From: Cristatella mucedo
Taxonomy: Eukaryota > Bryozoa > Phylactolaemata > Cristatellidae
Reading direction: 5' to 3'
Assembly (NCBI GenBank): GCA_009760855.2
Contig: WPIO01000042.1
Span: 704,501 to 768,500 of the forward strand
Length of the DNA: 64,000 nt
Below are positions 37,148-50,109 of this stretch, piece by piece. Every line of letters begins with the position of its first letter. Position 1 is the stretch's first letter. The translations under genes were made by a program, and so were the position numbers. The notes beneath the pieces were generated by a model that saw only the letters and a program-made list of their open reading frames with translations, did not search any database and was not told the DNA's origin.

Positions 37148-39702
37148 GTGAGCGCGCGCGAAGCGGCGTCTGCGGCGGCGGCGGCGCGGTCTGCAGCGGC
37201 GTCTGAGCATGCGGACGGAACCGGCGCAGCAATGCCGGTCGGCGTGGGCGAACGGTTCGGCGGCGGCGGTAGCGGCTGTTTCGCTGACGCGGAATCAGTC
37301 GTTAGCCGTTTCAGGTGGGGCGCAACTGAGTGGCTGACTGACCGCGCTTTGCATTCACGAAACCTGTCCCATCAAGAGCAAAACCTACGTCCGTCCGTGC
37401 TAAATGCAGCGTTAGTACTACGATCTCTCGAGATGGGTGTCTCCGACTAGACTCAGCGAGCCGGAAGCAGTGAGAGAGTGAGGCGCCAAAGTGAAGACCT
37501 AAACGGTAGCTAATAAAGTGGTTCTCTGGCATTCTCTCTCGCTCTCTCGCTCTCTCACTCTCTTTATTTAAATATATATATTAATTATATATTCATATAT
37601 CTACGCAAAAAATGCACGCGCGCATACATATATATATATTTATAAATAAACATATATATATATATTTATAAATATATATATATATATATTTATTTATAAA
37701 TATATATATGTTTATATATATTGCTCCTGTTACAGTGCCTCGTTTGCACCTATCTAAATCGTCATCTATGCACTCTGCGTGCTTACAGTTGGTAATATTA
37801 TTGTTTCTCAGGTCATCCGACGTTATTACCGCAGGAAACCCGCGAGGTCCCTGTTCTTAAAACGGGAGGCGCGGGTGGCACCCGCGACCCCAGCAGGGTA
37901 GGGCACCGCTAACTAACGTATATGTACGCATTCAAAATTTTAATAATTATTAATATGCTTGCGTGTCGCCGCGAAGAATGTCATGTAAGCGATATTCAAA
38001 TTGAAAATTTAAGAACGTGCATGTAACGTACAGCTGCGCAATGGCACAGCCGTAATGACCTACCGACCGGCAGACCGTCGGTAAGACCGACTGTCCATGA
38101 GCTGAGCTCCTAATTTTTTCGGGATCAACTTACAGATAATCTTCATAGATTGTTCATACGTGCGTATCTAACTTGCTCGTACAAACCCAGATCAGCACAA
38201 TTTTATCTTTCCATGCTCAATTCAATTTCCGTTTCAGGGGTACGAGTGCACGATGTACCGACCTATGCTAATTAGCAAACGATTTTGACCAGACATCCAG
38301 CATAGCTGTACCTTCGTACTAACGCTAAAAACATCTTCGAGGTCAAGGGGAGATGTCGGTGCGCTTTTAATGGGCCCTTCGTCCAACTTATAGACTGGCG
38401 GCCTCAATCTGAAGCGATCTAGGTTGATATATTGCGACGCACATAATTTCGAACGTGCATACCATACGTCCTATAGGCACGTCGCATTATCGGCAGTCGC
38501 TGCTAATTTGCTAGCTTTCGCTGACTAATGCGAAAGAGGCGCAGTTTGTACGCGTATAAAGTAAAACGTTACGGCGCGTAGGGGCTAAGCCCGCCATCCG
38601 CAGCAGCTTCGGCACGAAATCTGTGCGGCCTTTATGCGAGATGACCTTTCACTCAATGAACGCCTCGACACAGCGGTCAAGTCTGGCAACAGCAGTCCCC
38701 ACGTAACTGGTACGCACCGTCGAGGTAGGGTGCACGAAGTAAATGACCAGGGGACGCAGGCGGCTCCCTGCCGCGCTGCCTGGCTTCACGTCTAGGCTCC
38801 TGTTAATCTACGTTAAGCCACGACGTGGGAGCGCCGGCTAGCGAGCTGAACGATGAGGGAGCGACACGGGTCAAGGCTGCGGACCGACGAACGAGGTCGA
38901 GTGCGACTTAGCGGCGGCGACTTGGCGATGCGCGGCGCGTGGGGAAAACTGACCACGGCCGCGCGCCTCGGTCGAACGAGAGCCGAATCGCGGTCTCCGA
39001 GGCGGCGGCCGCGGACGTTCGACGCCTTCAAGTCGCCTCGAAGGCTCGACGCCGCCGACGCCGTCGCATCGAATGCCAGTGCACCGATGCGTGCCGATCA
39101 TTCGCGGCCTGCGAACTTCGCGTCGGGTGTGCTCGGAAATTCAACCGTTATCCACGCTTCATTCGCGCGACTGCCGCTATCCTAGATAGATCAGCGGGCG
39201 CAATCTGAATGGACTGGTGCGCGCTGGCTTTCTTGAACTCGTCAGAGAGGGGCCCTGCTGCCAGGAGCGCCTGCTTGCGGAGCGCGCCCATCCTAGCCGG
39301 GCTGGAACCTGCTGGCCTGGTCAGCTTCTGGGTGTCGTAACCCGCCCCCCGAGAAAACTAAGGCATCTTGAATATTTCGCTTAAGATGAAGTGGAATTTG
39401 TGCATTAACGTAGCCATCTGCATGGACATACACGCACGTACACACACACACACACGCATACAATATCTTCAACGTATACAATAGATATATACATATATAT
39501 ATAATTCATTTATATAGCGCCCCAAGAGAACTTAATCTCTATTCAGGCGCTTCAAATTTGCCTCGGGGCTCGAGCCCACGAACTCACATGAAATTACGAA
39601 GCTGCGAGCCCCTTCCGCCCCCCAGATGAGCTTTACCCACGCTTCACCCTCCGCCAGCCAGTGTGCCGACTTGTAGCCTCGCTGGACTCATCGACTTTGC
39701 AG
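37148..39702 (+). other. Wnt intron 2
   Basis: The intron has a GTGAGC donor and a GACTTTGCAG acceptor. It contains TA-rich microsatellite at 37565-37725, a CpG-rich islet at about 38800-39300 with no recognised exon, a short CA run near 39440, and a SINE-1 copy about 100 bases before exon 3. Confidence 0.8.
39500..39610 (-). mobile_element. SINE-1 partial copy in Wnt intron 2
   Basis: The + strand shows TTCATTTATATAGCGCCCC, AGAGAACTTAATCTCTATTC, and GCCTCGGGGCTCGAGCCCAC, matching SINE-1 at 50110-50250. The tRNA A-box half is missing. Confidence 0.75.
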
Positions 39703-39965
39703 GCACTCGAGAGGCGGGATTCGTTCACGCCATCACCGCAGCCGCCGTCGCGCACACCATCACGAAGACGTGCAGCCAGGGCCTGCTGAAGCAGTGCGGC
39801 TGCGACAGCACGCTGGGCGAGCGGCCAGGCGAAGGCTTTACTTGGGGCGGCTGCACTGACAATGCCGCCTTTGGAATCTCATTCTCGCGCGCCTACACGG
39901 ACGCTCGCGAAGGTTCGACGCCGAGAGCGCAGCTCAACCTGCACAACAACGAAGCCGGCCGAAAG
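39703..39965 (+). CDS. Wnt4: Wnt (Wnt4-like) coding exon 3
   Basis: This exon encodes residues 122-209. It starts with the split Gly codon giving GTREAGFVHAI, the universal GTRE-x-x-F motif of Wnt proteins. It continues with TKTCSQGLLKQCGCD, WGGCTDN and FSRAYTDARE, and ends in NLHNNEAGRK at the exon boundary. All are hallmark Wnt positions with their cysteines. The acceptor is TTTGCAG and the donor is GTAGCC at 39966. The exit phase is 0. The ATG at 39663, upstream in the same frame, is intronic and not a start. Confidence 0.95.
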
Positions 39966-41475
<1,510 letters not shown>

Positions 41476-41668
41476 GCTATCGAGGCAAGCATGCGCATCG
41501 AGTGCAAGTGCCACGGCGTCTCGGGATCGTGCGAGTACAAGACCTGCTGGAAGGCCCTGACGCATTTCCGCCAAACTGGAGCATTACTCAAAGACAAATT
41601 CGACGGAGCCAAAGAAGTCGCGGCCGTACCACGAAGCGGCGGCTCGTCGAGCGCCGGAAGTGGGGAGA

Positions 41669-41722
<54 letters not shown>

Positions 41723-42105
41723 GTTCTGGTGGTGGCAGCGGCGGCGGCGGGGCCGCGGCCGCCTCCAAAGCGTCGCCCGCTCCGGCCGCCGGCGCCCGGA
41801 TCGCGTACAGGCTCGTCGCGGTCGATGCAGCGTACAAACCCCACGCGGCGGACGACATCGTCTACTCGGAGGAGTCGCCCGACTTCTGCGAGCCCGAGCG
41901 CAGGAGTGGCTCGCTCGGCACGCTTGGGCGCAGCTGCGACCGCGCGTCCAAGGGACTCGACGGATGCGACCTGATGTGCTGCGGGCGCGGCTACACGAAC
42001 AAGAAGCGGCGCGTCGAGGAGCGGTGCGACTGCAAGTTTCACTGGTGCTGCGAGGTTCGCTGCAGGACGTGCTCGCGCGAGCTCGAGGAGCACCACTGCC
42101 TGTAG
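41476..42105 (+). CDS. Wnt4: Wnt (Wnt4-like) last coding exon, with poly-glycine linker
   Basis: This exon encodes residues 210-418 and ends with TAG at 42103. It begins [12 protein letters not shown] and carries CHGVSGSC, the acylation hairpin; the serine normally carrying palmitoleate in Wnts is residue 225. [14 protein letters not shown] and [11 protein letters not shown] follow. A low-complexity Ser/Gly segment of about 50-60 residues has 18 consecutive glycines at 275-292. Conserved sequence then resumes with [17 protein letters not shown] (343-348), GTLGRSC, CCGRGY and FHWCCEVRC. Total length of 418 exceeds the usual 350 or so because of the linker. Wnt4 is favoured by the SPDFCE and FKPH-DLVY-like segments; WntA or Wnt11 are less likely. 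Confidence 0.95.
41671..41724 (+). repeat. Coding GGC repeat (18 Gly codons)
   Basis: Sixteen GGC codons followed by two GGT codons in frame, in the Wnt linker. Further GGC/GGT/AGC codons follow to about 41755. Confidence 0.95.
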
Positions 42106-43198
42106 CCGCCGCCGCTCGCCCGCCGCCGCCGCTCGCCCGCCCGCATGCCGCAAGCTCGACTCCGCCGGCACGCTGGCATCGCCGGCCGCGAAAGCGTGAG
42201 CGAGAGCTAGCGGCCGGCTCGCTCGATCGGCGGCCCCACTCTGCACGGCGGCGCTGTGGCGGCGGCGACGACGCCGACCGTGCGCTCGCGCTCGCTGACG
42301 CGCGAGCGATGCAGAGCGCACGGCTCACCCCGAGCGGCTCACGCGTTTCGCCGGGAGCTGGGCTCGTCGGGGCAGCGATCGCGTTCGGCCATCGGCCGGC
42401 ATCCGATGGGGGCGGGCGATGGGCGCGCGCGACGGTTGAGGTCGACCGCTGAGCGAACGGTCTCGGACCGGACGGACGCGCGGCGCCAAACCGTCGAGCC
42501 GCCGACGGCGGCCTGCTGGCCGGCTCGACTTTCGCAGGCAAGCGCGAGCCCCCGTGGGCGCGGCGTCGCTCGTTCGAGTGCGGCGACGTGCCTTGCGGCC
42601 GTCTCAGCGCGTCTCGACGGTCGGCGAGCTTGCGAAAGATGTCATTTGCGGGCAACGCAGGCAGCGGCGCGCGAAGGCGACGGCGAGCTGCGAAACGAAG
42701 AGCCGCCGATGGACGAGACGAGAGCGACGGCTGCCGAGGCGTCGCGACTGCGGCGGCATCGCGTTCGCGTTCGCGCGCGGCCCCCGCGTCACTCGATCGA
42801 TGCGCTGCTGGCGCGGCAGAGGACGACCGGCGGCTGGGGAGGTGTGACGCGCAGCGGTTTCCTCTTGCATATTTAGTTGCATAGAAAATAACTTATTCGC
42901 ACAAAATCTCTGATAGCACGACGATAAAGTCTACCGTTGGACGGTGCAGTTGCTCGCTCACAACAAAGTGATTCGCTCGCGTAACGGCGAGTCAGGCCGA
43001 CCGGACGTGCCGGAGACGGCGCAGATCGGTCGTACCGTTTGAGCGTGACCAGCGCGCGTCGCTGCTGCTGCTGCTGCGGCCTTTTGCGCCTGCGGTCCAT
43101 GGGAGCGCCGGTGCTGCCGGTCGTCGGGGTTGGTCACCACTCCCGCGATGGCCGCCGCACGATCTGACGGGAGAGCGGCCGCATACATATCAGAGACC
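42106..43198. other. Wnt 3' flank / convergent intergenic, CpG-rich
   Basis: Very GC-rich to 42870, then mixed. No clear AATAAA follows the Wnt stop within this stretch, so the end of the transcript cannot be placed. Open frames on both strands (for example 42256-42876 + and 41588-42655 -) are Arg/Ala-rich shadows. This is the gap between two convergent genes. Confidence 0.5.
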
Positions 43199-43591
43199 TC
43201 ACTTCCACGAGGCGACCTCCGTTTTCTCGAACACGCCAGCGCGGTACGGGGATGCCGTCGCCGCCCTGCCGCCGCTTCCGCCTGCTGTCGCCTCTTCGCC
43301 TTCCTTCAGCCGCCGCTCCTTCTGGAAAACCGAGTCGTCCTGAATCGTGTCGAGCCGTAGAGGATTCCTGTAGGGGTGTAGATCGTGGACGAACGTCTCC
43401 CAGTCGACGTTTTGCGGCCTAACGTCCTTAACCTTGTCGAGCGTGGTCTGAATGAAGGCGATGGGATCCTCCGGCCGGTGCAGCAGCAACGCGCTGAGGA
43501 GACTTGAAAACATCTGGTGAAGGCCGTAGTCCGCTATGTACCTCTTTGCCTTCTCCTGCGGAGTGACGTAGTGTTCCGAAGATTCCGCCAT
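43199..43591 (-). CDS. Dpy-30/RIIa-like docking-domain protein, AK5 N-terminus-like
   Basis: A 130-residue frame begins at ATG 43591 (MAESSEHY). Residues 9-60 resemble the N-terminal docking region of adenylate kinase 5: KRYIADYGLHQMFSSLL, then HRPEDPIAFIQ, LDKVKD and VDWETFV. In that family the segment is a Dpy-30/RIIa-type helical dimerisation motif, common in ciliary and kinase-anchoring proteins. The C-terminal 50 residues are low complexity. No nucleotide-binding kinase domain follows in this window. The frame ends TGA at 43199, but a donor-like GTGAGG overlaps the stop (43202-43197), so this could be a first exon. The frame is also open 24 codons upstream to 43663; I chose the inner ATG because the upstream codons approach the CA microsatellite and resemble nothing. 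Confidence 0.65.
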   Translation of the reverse strand: MAESSEHYVTPQEKAKRYIADYGLHQMFSSLLSALLLHRPEDPIAFIQTTLDKVKDVRPQNVDWETFVHDLHPYRNPLRLDTIQDDSVFQKERRLKEGEEATAGGSGGRAATASPYRAGVFEKTEVASWK

Positions 43592-43658
43592 GACTACGGA
43601 GCCTCGTGTTTCACCTGCGGGCGGACGGAGCGGTTTTCCCGGCGACCGTAGCACCACA

Positions 43659-43855
<197 letters not shown>

Positions 43856-44275
43856 ACGCGCACACTCGCGCCCCCCCCCCCGCTCTCCCAGCGACTCGAC
43901 TGGCTCGAAAGCGCTGCCGATAAACTGTCCAGGACCCCGCGCGCAGTGCTTTTTCGGGCTGCAGTTAAGCGCTCAAAGTGTGGGGGTACTTACCAGTAGC
44001 GCGCGACGAGCGCTACACTGAACTGAGGAGGGCCAAGGGCGAACTCCGGATCGGCAGACGCAGCATCAACAGCCTGTGTCGACGGCGCGCGCATTAGTAG
44101 CCGTGGCAACAGCCCTTCTGTCACAAAAACAAGCTAGCGTGGAAGGTGAAAGAGAATCAAATCATTAATTTATTTTAATTTTAAATAAATGCGTAAACAA
44201 GCACTCGTCTACCGATTAGAACCGTTTGAGGATGCTCTTGACGTGACGTACTTGTAAGCCGCCATGTAGCTGCAG

Positions 44276-44393
44276 TCTTAACTTCCGCTTCCGACCCCCG
44301 CAATCGTCTGTGGAGCAGTCCGACGCCGCCGTGTATATCGTGGCTTCTGCAGACCTCGACCTGCTGACCCAGCTGTCGAAGCACACCGACTAG
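44276..44393 (+). other. Candidate short terminal exon (unproven)
   Basis: After an acceptor-like TAGCTGCAG ending at 44275, a frame with no low complexity reads FRFRPPQSSVEQSDAAVYIV then ASADLDLLTQLSKHTD and stops at TAG 44391. It looks protein-like but I recognise no family and see no partner exon. The opposite strand is also open. It could be chance in GC-rich sequence. Confidence 0.2.
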
Positions 44394-46883
44394 GAGTGAC
44401 TGCGATAGGCGAGTCCCTTAGTTTCCGATTTCATAGAGCGCCAGAAAATTCTGCTTGGCTGTGGCAGCGTTTTGGTTAGCGCGTCGAGTCGCTACTGTCG
44501 AGCAACCCGCGTCGCCATGCGACCAATCGGCCGCGTGTCCGTGGATGCCCATCCTTTGCGTAGCGAACCGCGAGTTTAGGGCAAAAACTAATCGACTAGC
44601 TATAATTTTGTTTTTATAAATATTGGAAAATTTTGTTGCTTGATGTGTTGATCTTTAGTGAGAAATGCAGATAAAGGTTGGTGGCGTGCAGCCCGCCGCC
44701 GGCTGCTGGCGCCGCATCCGGCATGCTGACCCAGGTCGCCGCTTTTTGTTTCGCCTCGCGCGCACGCAGCCGCTCCGCGATCGTTAGCTCGTGGTAATCT
44801 GACTCTCTGCTGACTTAGTCGCTCAGCCGCACCGACGCGATAGCACTCGCTGGTGTAGCATGGAAGTAGCAGCTCAGGACGGCTGGAATGGATGTGCTGC
44901 AGTCGAAGCAGGAGAGTGGACGTGACTGCTGTGCGCCGATCTATGAAGCCGATTGCGGATGAACAGGTCGCACTTTTAACGATTGTATCTATCTGCTCGT
45001 TGAATCTATCGATATCTTTTAGAGTAAGCCGCTCAAGTTGGACTGGCGATATGTGAAGCTGGTTTTATAAGCAGTTAATTGGCGAAGCTTCTTCGCACCG
45101 AATTCAGCTGCTCTCTAGTCACGGCCCTGGTGACGAGTTCGAGTCATCATGGCGGGAAATTCCTGTTCCAGTGGCCCCCCCCCCTGCAAGCTGGTGGATA
45201 CGCACTCATGCTGCCGCTACGTAGACGAGGCTGTTGAATTTGCCCACCTTAACTTATACCTTCTAATTGTAAGATTTCCCTCCCGTTGGTGCCAAGTAGG
45301 TGGTATAGCCAGGCAGTGAACATGCAAAATAATGCTTCTGAATGTCCTCGTAATGTTTGTGGCATGTGCTGCTCCCTACGTTTTTTGGAAGAGGGCTAGA
45401 GGGACCGAAAGCCCTCACGACCAACGATACCGATACCGAGATGAATAGCCTCCGAAAAGTCTGGCCCACCAGAATCTAGTACTGTGCATATTTTACACGT
45501 GTCACTAGGAACGTTGGGCTTTTTGCAAGGCTAAGAAGGGAATTGCTGCGTCTGGCAAGCAAGCCACGGTGAAATTGCTCAAACATGCAGTGTGTTGGAG
45601 CTTGTGGTCGTTCAAGTCAACATGCGGTCGGGCTCTAGATCATTTGTTTGCCAGGAAAATGAAAATGGGTGCGAATGTCGATGCCAGGCAGAGAGGAGAG
45701 AGCTGCTGCTGCTGCTGCTTAGCCCAAGCAGCAGCTAAAGAAATTTTCGTTGTTTGCCATGACAAGACTTATGTTTGTTCGGGTGTGCCTGACCTGCATT
45801 GTGATGACCTCACAGCTGGGTCAGCCGTCAGTTTAGTAGCCAATAGTTCAAACGCGTATATACCAGTTTTATTTTTCGGTGCTGCATACATGATAGTGCT
45901 GAGAACCCACTCAAGGAAAAATAGCCCTAATTCTGGAATTCCTTTGGGACACGAAACCATGCCAGCAGTAACTGGTAATAGCTGCCCAGTAACATTTGCC
46001 ATCGAGGGGAATAACACAAGCTATCCACATGCCTTTATGCAAGATCTTAAGTTACTAATGGCATGCTTTCACTGAAAGCCAAACTCGGATATGACCGATT
46101 TGCTTGGAATTTCAGCAACAGAGCTGAGCTGTCTGACCAGGATACAGTAATGCTGCATAATGCTTCCTTCAAGTTCATGTTAAAATACTAAATACTTCAA
46201 AGAAGCCCAGCTTAGAATGTGCTACAACTTATTTACTTGTCCATTTGTCTCTAATCGGCTTTTAGGAATTTTATTCAGAGCGACTATAAGACCTTCATTC
46301 CAAGATTTAATCTTAACGAAAGCCATTCTAATTTTTAATGACAGCATGCATGTTCATGCAATCTGTGAAACATATACGACTCCTTTTTGAAAAAGGTTGA
46401 CTTACAGTTTTCTATTTGTCTTTTGGATTAATTACTAATATCATAAGAAACGGAAAATGGATTGTCGTAGCTATGCTGTTCTATCAACTTTTGCACAGCT
46501 TTTACTTTGCAGCTGCAGTTAGAAGTATGTGCACCTGTTTGGGAATGACGATTGCTCGTGCATTTGTATCAACAGTGGGAACTAGCTCATAGTCAAGCCC
46601 GTTGTCAACGAGTGTCTTTGCCTTAAAGGCATAGGCGATGGCCAGTAGACGGACCCAGTATACTGTCTGCGAAATCTGTGGGTAGAATTCAGTCTAAATT
46701 CACTCTAATATATGAGAAGGATTATAACATGACCGATCCCGAAGACCCATGAAATCGGTATTCTATACCTTAAAGTAGCTCAAATGAAATAATTGCAATT
46801 ACACCCATTGTCCACCATTATGCTAGTAGGTAATGCTTAATGTTGTCTTGCTCTATTTCATGATATGCCAGAATTGCCTCTGG
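44394..46883. other. Interval with no recognised gene
   Basis: Mixed to AT-rich. A 168-codon + frame at 45569-46075 has a Cys run and a hydrophobic patch but no family resemblance, so it is not called as a gene. A C-rich run CCCCCCCCCC lies at about 45176-45185. Confidence 0.4.
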
Positions 46884-47045
46884 GTCGTAGCCCAGGGGTA
46901 AGCTGCTAGCTCTTCACGATCCGAGTCGTGGTCTCGAGGCATGCAGTGCTCGATCGTTTATTGGCCACTGAAAGTGGTGGTGGTATCCATGGAGGCTTTT
47001 CTGCAGCTATATTAATGAGGTCGTTTAATCAGCTAATTGTTTCTT
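46884..47045 (+). mobile_element. SINE-2 copy, diverged
   Basis: GTCGTAGCCCAGGGGTAAGC (A-box-like), CGTGGTCTCGAGGCATGC (B-box-like), then CGTTTATTGGCCACTGAAAG, GGAGGCTTTTCTGCAGCTAT and TTTAATCAGCTAATTG follow the SINE-2 order. Divergence from other copies is high. Confidence 0.6.
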
Positions 47046-48861
47046 ATGCAGAGCCAACCAAGTTTATCAGCTTACACGATCACGTGATCGAGCAATACAG
47101 TGCAGGAACCCTCATGCACAGCTGTACCCAGTGTTCTGGCCAGGCTGAAGCATCCTCGTGCCACACTTGCCAGGCTCTGATGAATAATTACTCAATATTT
47201 CTTTTATGTTGGTACACAGTAGGAAACAGCAAAGCTTACACGAGGCAGTGCTACAGATTTGAAGACGGCACGATCAATAGATGAAGAAGCAGCCTTATTT
47301 AGTGCATGCAGGAAGTATGAGCTAGCATCAGAGCCGCAAAGGGAATATGGTTGATTGAATGCTGTTCCATGCTGTCGCTTGTGCAAGGCCTGTGGGCTGT
47401 GCACTACGTGGCTCTTTCACTGGATACAGAAAATGATGCAGAAGTTTGGCTTACCACCATATCTGTATATGAGATAATTATCATTACTTATTTATTATTA
47501 TTATTATTGTATATATATTTATTATTAGATGAATTAATGGAGAAGCAAGTGGCCATGCCAAGACGGCAAAGCACTTGATTGCTATTGCAATCGAATATTG
47601 CGATCGAACGATTTTGCAGTAGTGCTGCAATTGAATCTGCAATGCCCTCACTTGGTCAGCCTGATGCCACCACGATGGATGTGAAACTGCCAGCAATTTC
47701 GAGAAGAAAATACTCAATGGGAAATAATAGGCTGCAAACAGGACGACTAGTTTCAAAACCACCTCCAGCCGATGACCAGCTTAAAGTGGGTAATCAATAA
47801 GGTGCCATCTGTACCTTGCATAATCTCTCACTGTGCAGAGACAGGCAGCAGGCTTGGAATAGCACACCTACAGTCCACTGCACACGAGCCTGTGTGGCAA
47901 CTAAGTTCACGGAAAACCTGTTTTTATTTGCAAAAATAAAAGCCCCAGCAACAGCAACCACGAATCACTAACCTGATGTCTGTATACAATAACAAGTTCA
48001 AGATCACATGCACACACCGATCAATGACATAATGCCCAAAGAGCACTGGCTTCAGCTATATAATTACCACTATAGCCATGGTTTACAGCGGTTACTAGTC
48101 GCAGCACGTATTGCTCATACGGTGTATTGAATTTAGAGAAATGGCTTGCAATCATATCGAGAGCTCATATACTTAAGCCACTTAACGTATGCAGAAATCC
48201 GCAGGCCACTCTGAATTTAAAATGATGCTTCCTTCATCAAGACTTACATTTTCACAGTGCTACTGGCATGCTTCTAATCGAGACATAGCAAACTTCGGAG
48301 CTACGAACAGTGGCATACATCTCACGGAGACGCGAAGCAGAATGTTGCTACTTTGGCTTACCCACCTACTTCAACTGTAAGCAGCGTAAAGCAGTTCCGT
48401 TTTAGTAATTCCTGCACCAGGCTTTCCGTAATTTGACGGACCTATTTTAAGCCAAGCATTTTTGCACAGATTTAGACTTGCGGTTACAGCACACCCAAGA
48501 CAGTGCGAGAGAACGGAGCCGTAGCAGCGGTTTCACTCTCAGTGCACCAAGAATAATAGAAGATGGCAATGAAGGCCGAGGGAGCTCAATCAGCTGAGCA
48601 GTTAGAGATGAGCATCGGGACTTGGCAATTTTCAGGCTTGAGCAACTTGCTTTTTCTACGGCGCATTCAATTTTTATCCGGAGCTTATATTTTTAATGAA
48701 CTTGCAAATCTATTAAAAGTTTTTATGACATCAAATAATAGCCATACCTTCGTTGCGCATTTAAAAAACTTCATATGCATACTCTATGTACGTCCAATAA
48801 CTAAGCAAAACGGATTCCGACATGCTATGGCCATCGTCCACCCCCACACTGCTTGTAGTTG
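47046..48861. other. Interval with no recognised gene
   Basis: A/T-rich simple sequence at 47480-47535 (TTATTA) and otherwise ordinary sequence. Open frames of 60-100 codons show no domain. Confidence 0.4.
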
Positions 48862-48955
48862 TCAATAAAGGACCGCCCACCTCAGGATTCAAACCCATGC
48901 CCTCGGCCGTGAAGAAAGAGCATCTTACCTCTTTGGTTGTAACGGCTCCTAACTA
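48862..48955 (-). mobile_element. SINE-2 5'-part copy
   Basis: The + strand shows AATAAAGGACCGCCCACCTC, AGGATTCAAACCCATGCC and CATCTTACCTCTTTGG, the reverse of a SINE-2 head with B-box GGGTTTGAATCC. The distal body is lost. Confidence 0.65.
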
Positions 48956-49755
48956 AAAAAATCTACACTACTGATGTTTCTGTCGCGGACAGATAACAGA
49001 TAATTAGCTTGCAGCACTTGCGATACTTGTATTCGCCGACGTCTGAAAACTCGATAACAATTAAGGACGAATTCCTTCAGGTTATTAAGCTATAGTCATC
49101 TCTAGGTATAACTTGAGCGCATCCATCTGCCACCTCGTGGCCTCGTGGCCTGACAGCAGGTAAATAGAACCAAAAGAATTTCAAATGATAAGCGTTCCTT
49201 AGGGAAAAAATACGGCATGATACCTGATTAAACTAAAGTCTTTGGCTTTTTTTATGTAAGATCAGTCATGGGCACAGCATTTTTTATTTTCTGTAGCAAA
49301 TAGATTTAATTTTGATTTTGTTATTTAAGATTTTTTCTGCTACTTAATATTTCTATTCTAAGCATTTAAGGGTAACACGCAGCAGGTAATATGCCAAAAG
49401 ATTGTGAAAGTACTTGTTCCGAACATTTCCTCAAGTAATGTCGTATTAGTTAATTGATGGCACACCACTGCTAGTCCAAAGCATATGTTATCTGCTGGTA
49501 GTGACTTACCCGAAGCTACCAAACAATTGTGGCAGATCCTAACTATTTTCCAATGTCATCTTTCGGTGTTTGTTGGGGCAGTCAGCAGCCATAACCAAAT
49601 ATACAACCAGCTGGCGGAATCCGTATGTCGACCTTCTCCTCATCTTAAGCCACCAGACTTATCTTTTTCAATAGTTTTGCTTATTATAGGTATACATCAT
49701 TTTTGCCTTTGGTCTTGCAGTACAATAAAATATACGCTGCGAATATATGTTTATG

Positions 49756-49758
<3 letters not shown>

Positions 49759-49797
<39 letters not shown>

Positions 49798-49824
49798 TGT
49801 GCGTGTGTGTGTATGTGTGTCTGT

Positions 49825-49855
<31 letters not shown>

Positions 49856-49856
49856 C

Positions 49857-49892
<36 letters not shown>

Positions 49893-49912
49893 GTGTGTGT
49901 GTGTGTGTGTAT
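49759..49912. repeat. (TA)n-(GT)n compound microsatellite
   Basis: TA units at 49759-49791, then GT with TCTG/CGTG interruptions to about 49912. Alternating purine-pyrimidine throughout. Confidence 0.95.
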
Positions 49913-50109
49913 ACACATGTCTGTGCATTCGTGTGCTTATGAACTCAGAAATGCATGTAAATAACAAATAACAGGTAGCTGAGCAGCCTTTAACCATTCG
50001 TTGGATGTTTGGCATATGAGAGAAGAGAGTCATTCACTGATATAAAGAAATTAGGGCGAATCCTTAAATTTCAAGGTAAGAAGTTTATAGAAACGCTTAA
50101 AAAATATAA

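Noticed and set aside
37565-37725. Possible regulatory palindromes in TA-rich sequence
   Set aside because: Palindromes are expected from TATATA and ATAAATAT simple repeats. Nothing sets them apart.
38853-39208. Overlapping open frames in the CpG islet of Wnt intron 2, including a Cys-containing segment
   Set aside because: Wnt exons 2 and 3 join in frame without it, and no splice-bounded conserved peptide was found.
41588-42655. 355-codon minus-strand frame opposite the last Wnt exon
   Set aside because: Antisense shadow of the GC-rich Wnt exon. Its translation is Arg/Ala low complexity, while the + strand has clear Wnt motifs.
42256-42876. 206-codon + frame downstream of Wnt
   Set aside because: Arg/Ala-rich translation in CpG-rich 3' flank, overlapped by other open frames, no recognisable domain.
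45569-46075. 168-codon + frame with a Cys run and a hydrophobic patch
   Set aside because: No family resemblance, no splice or promoter support, and part of it is a CTG repeat. It may be chance.
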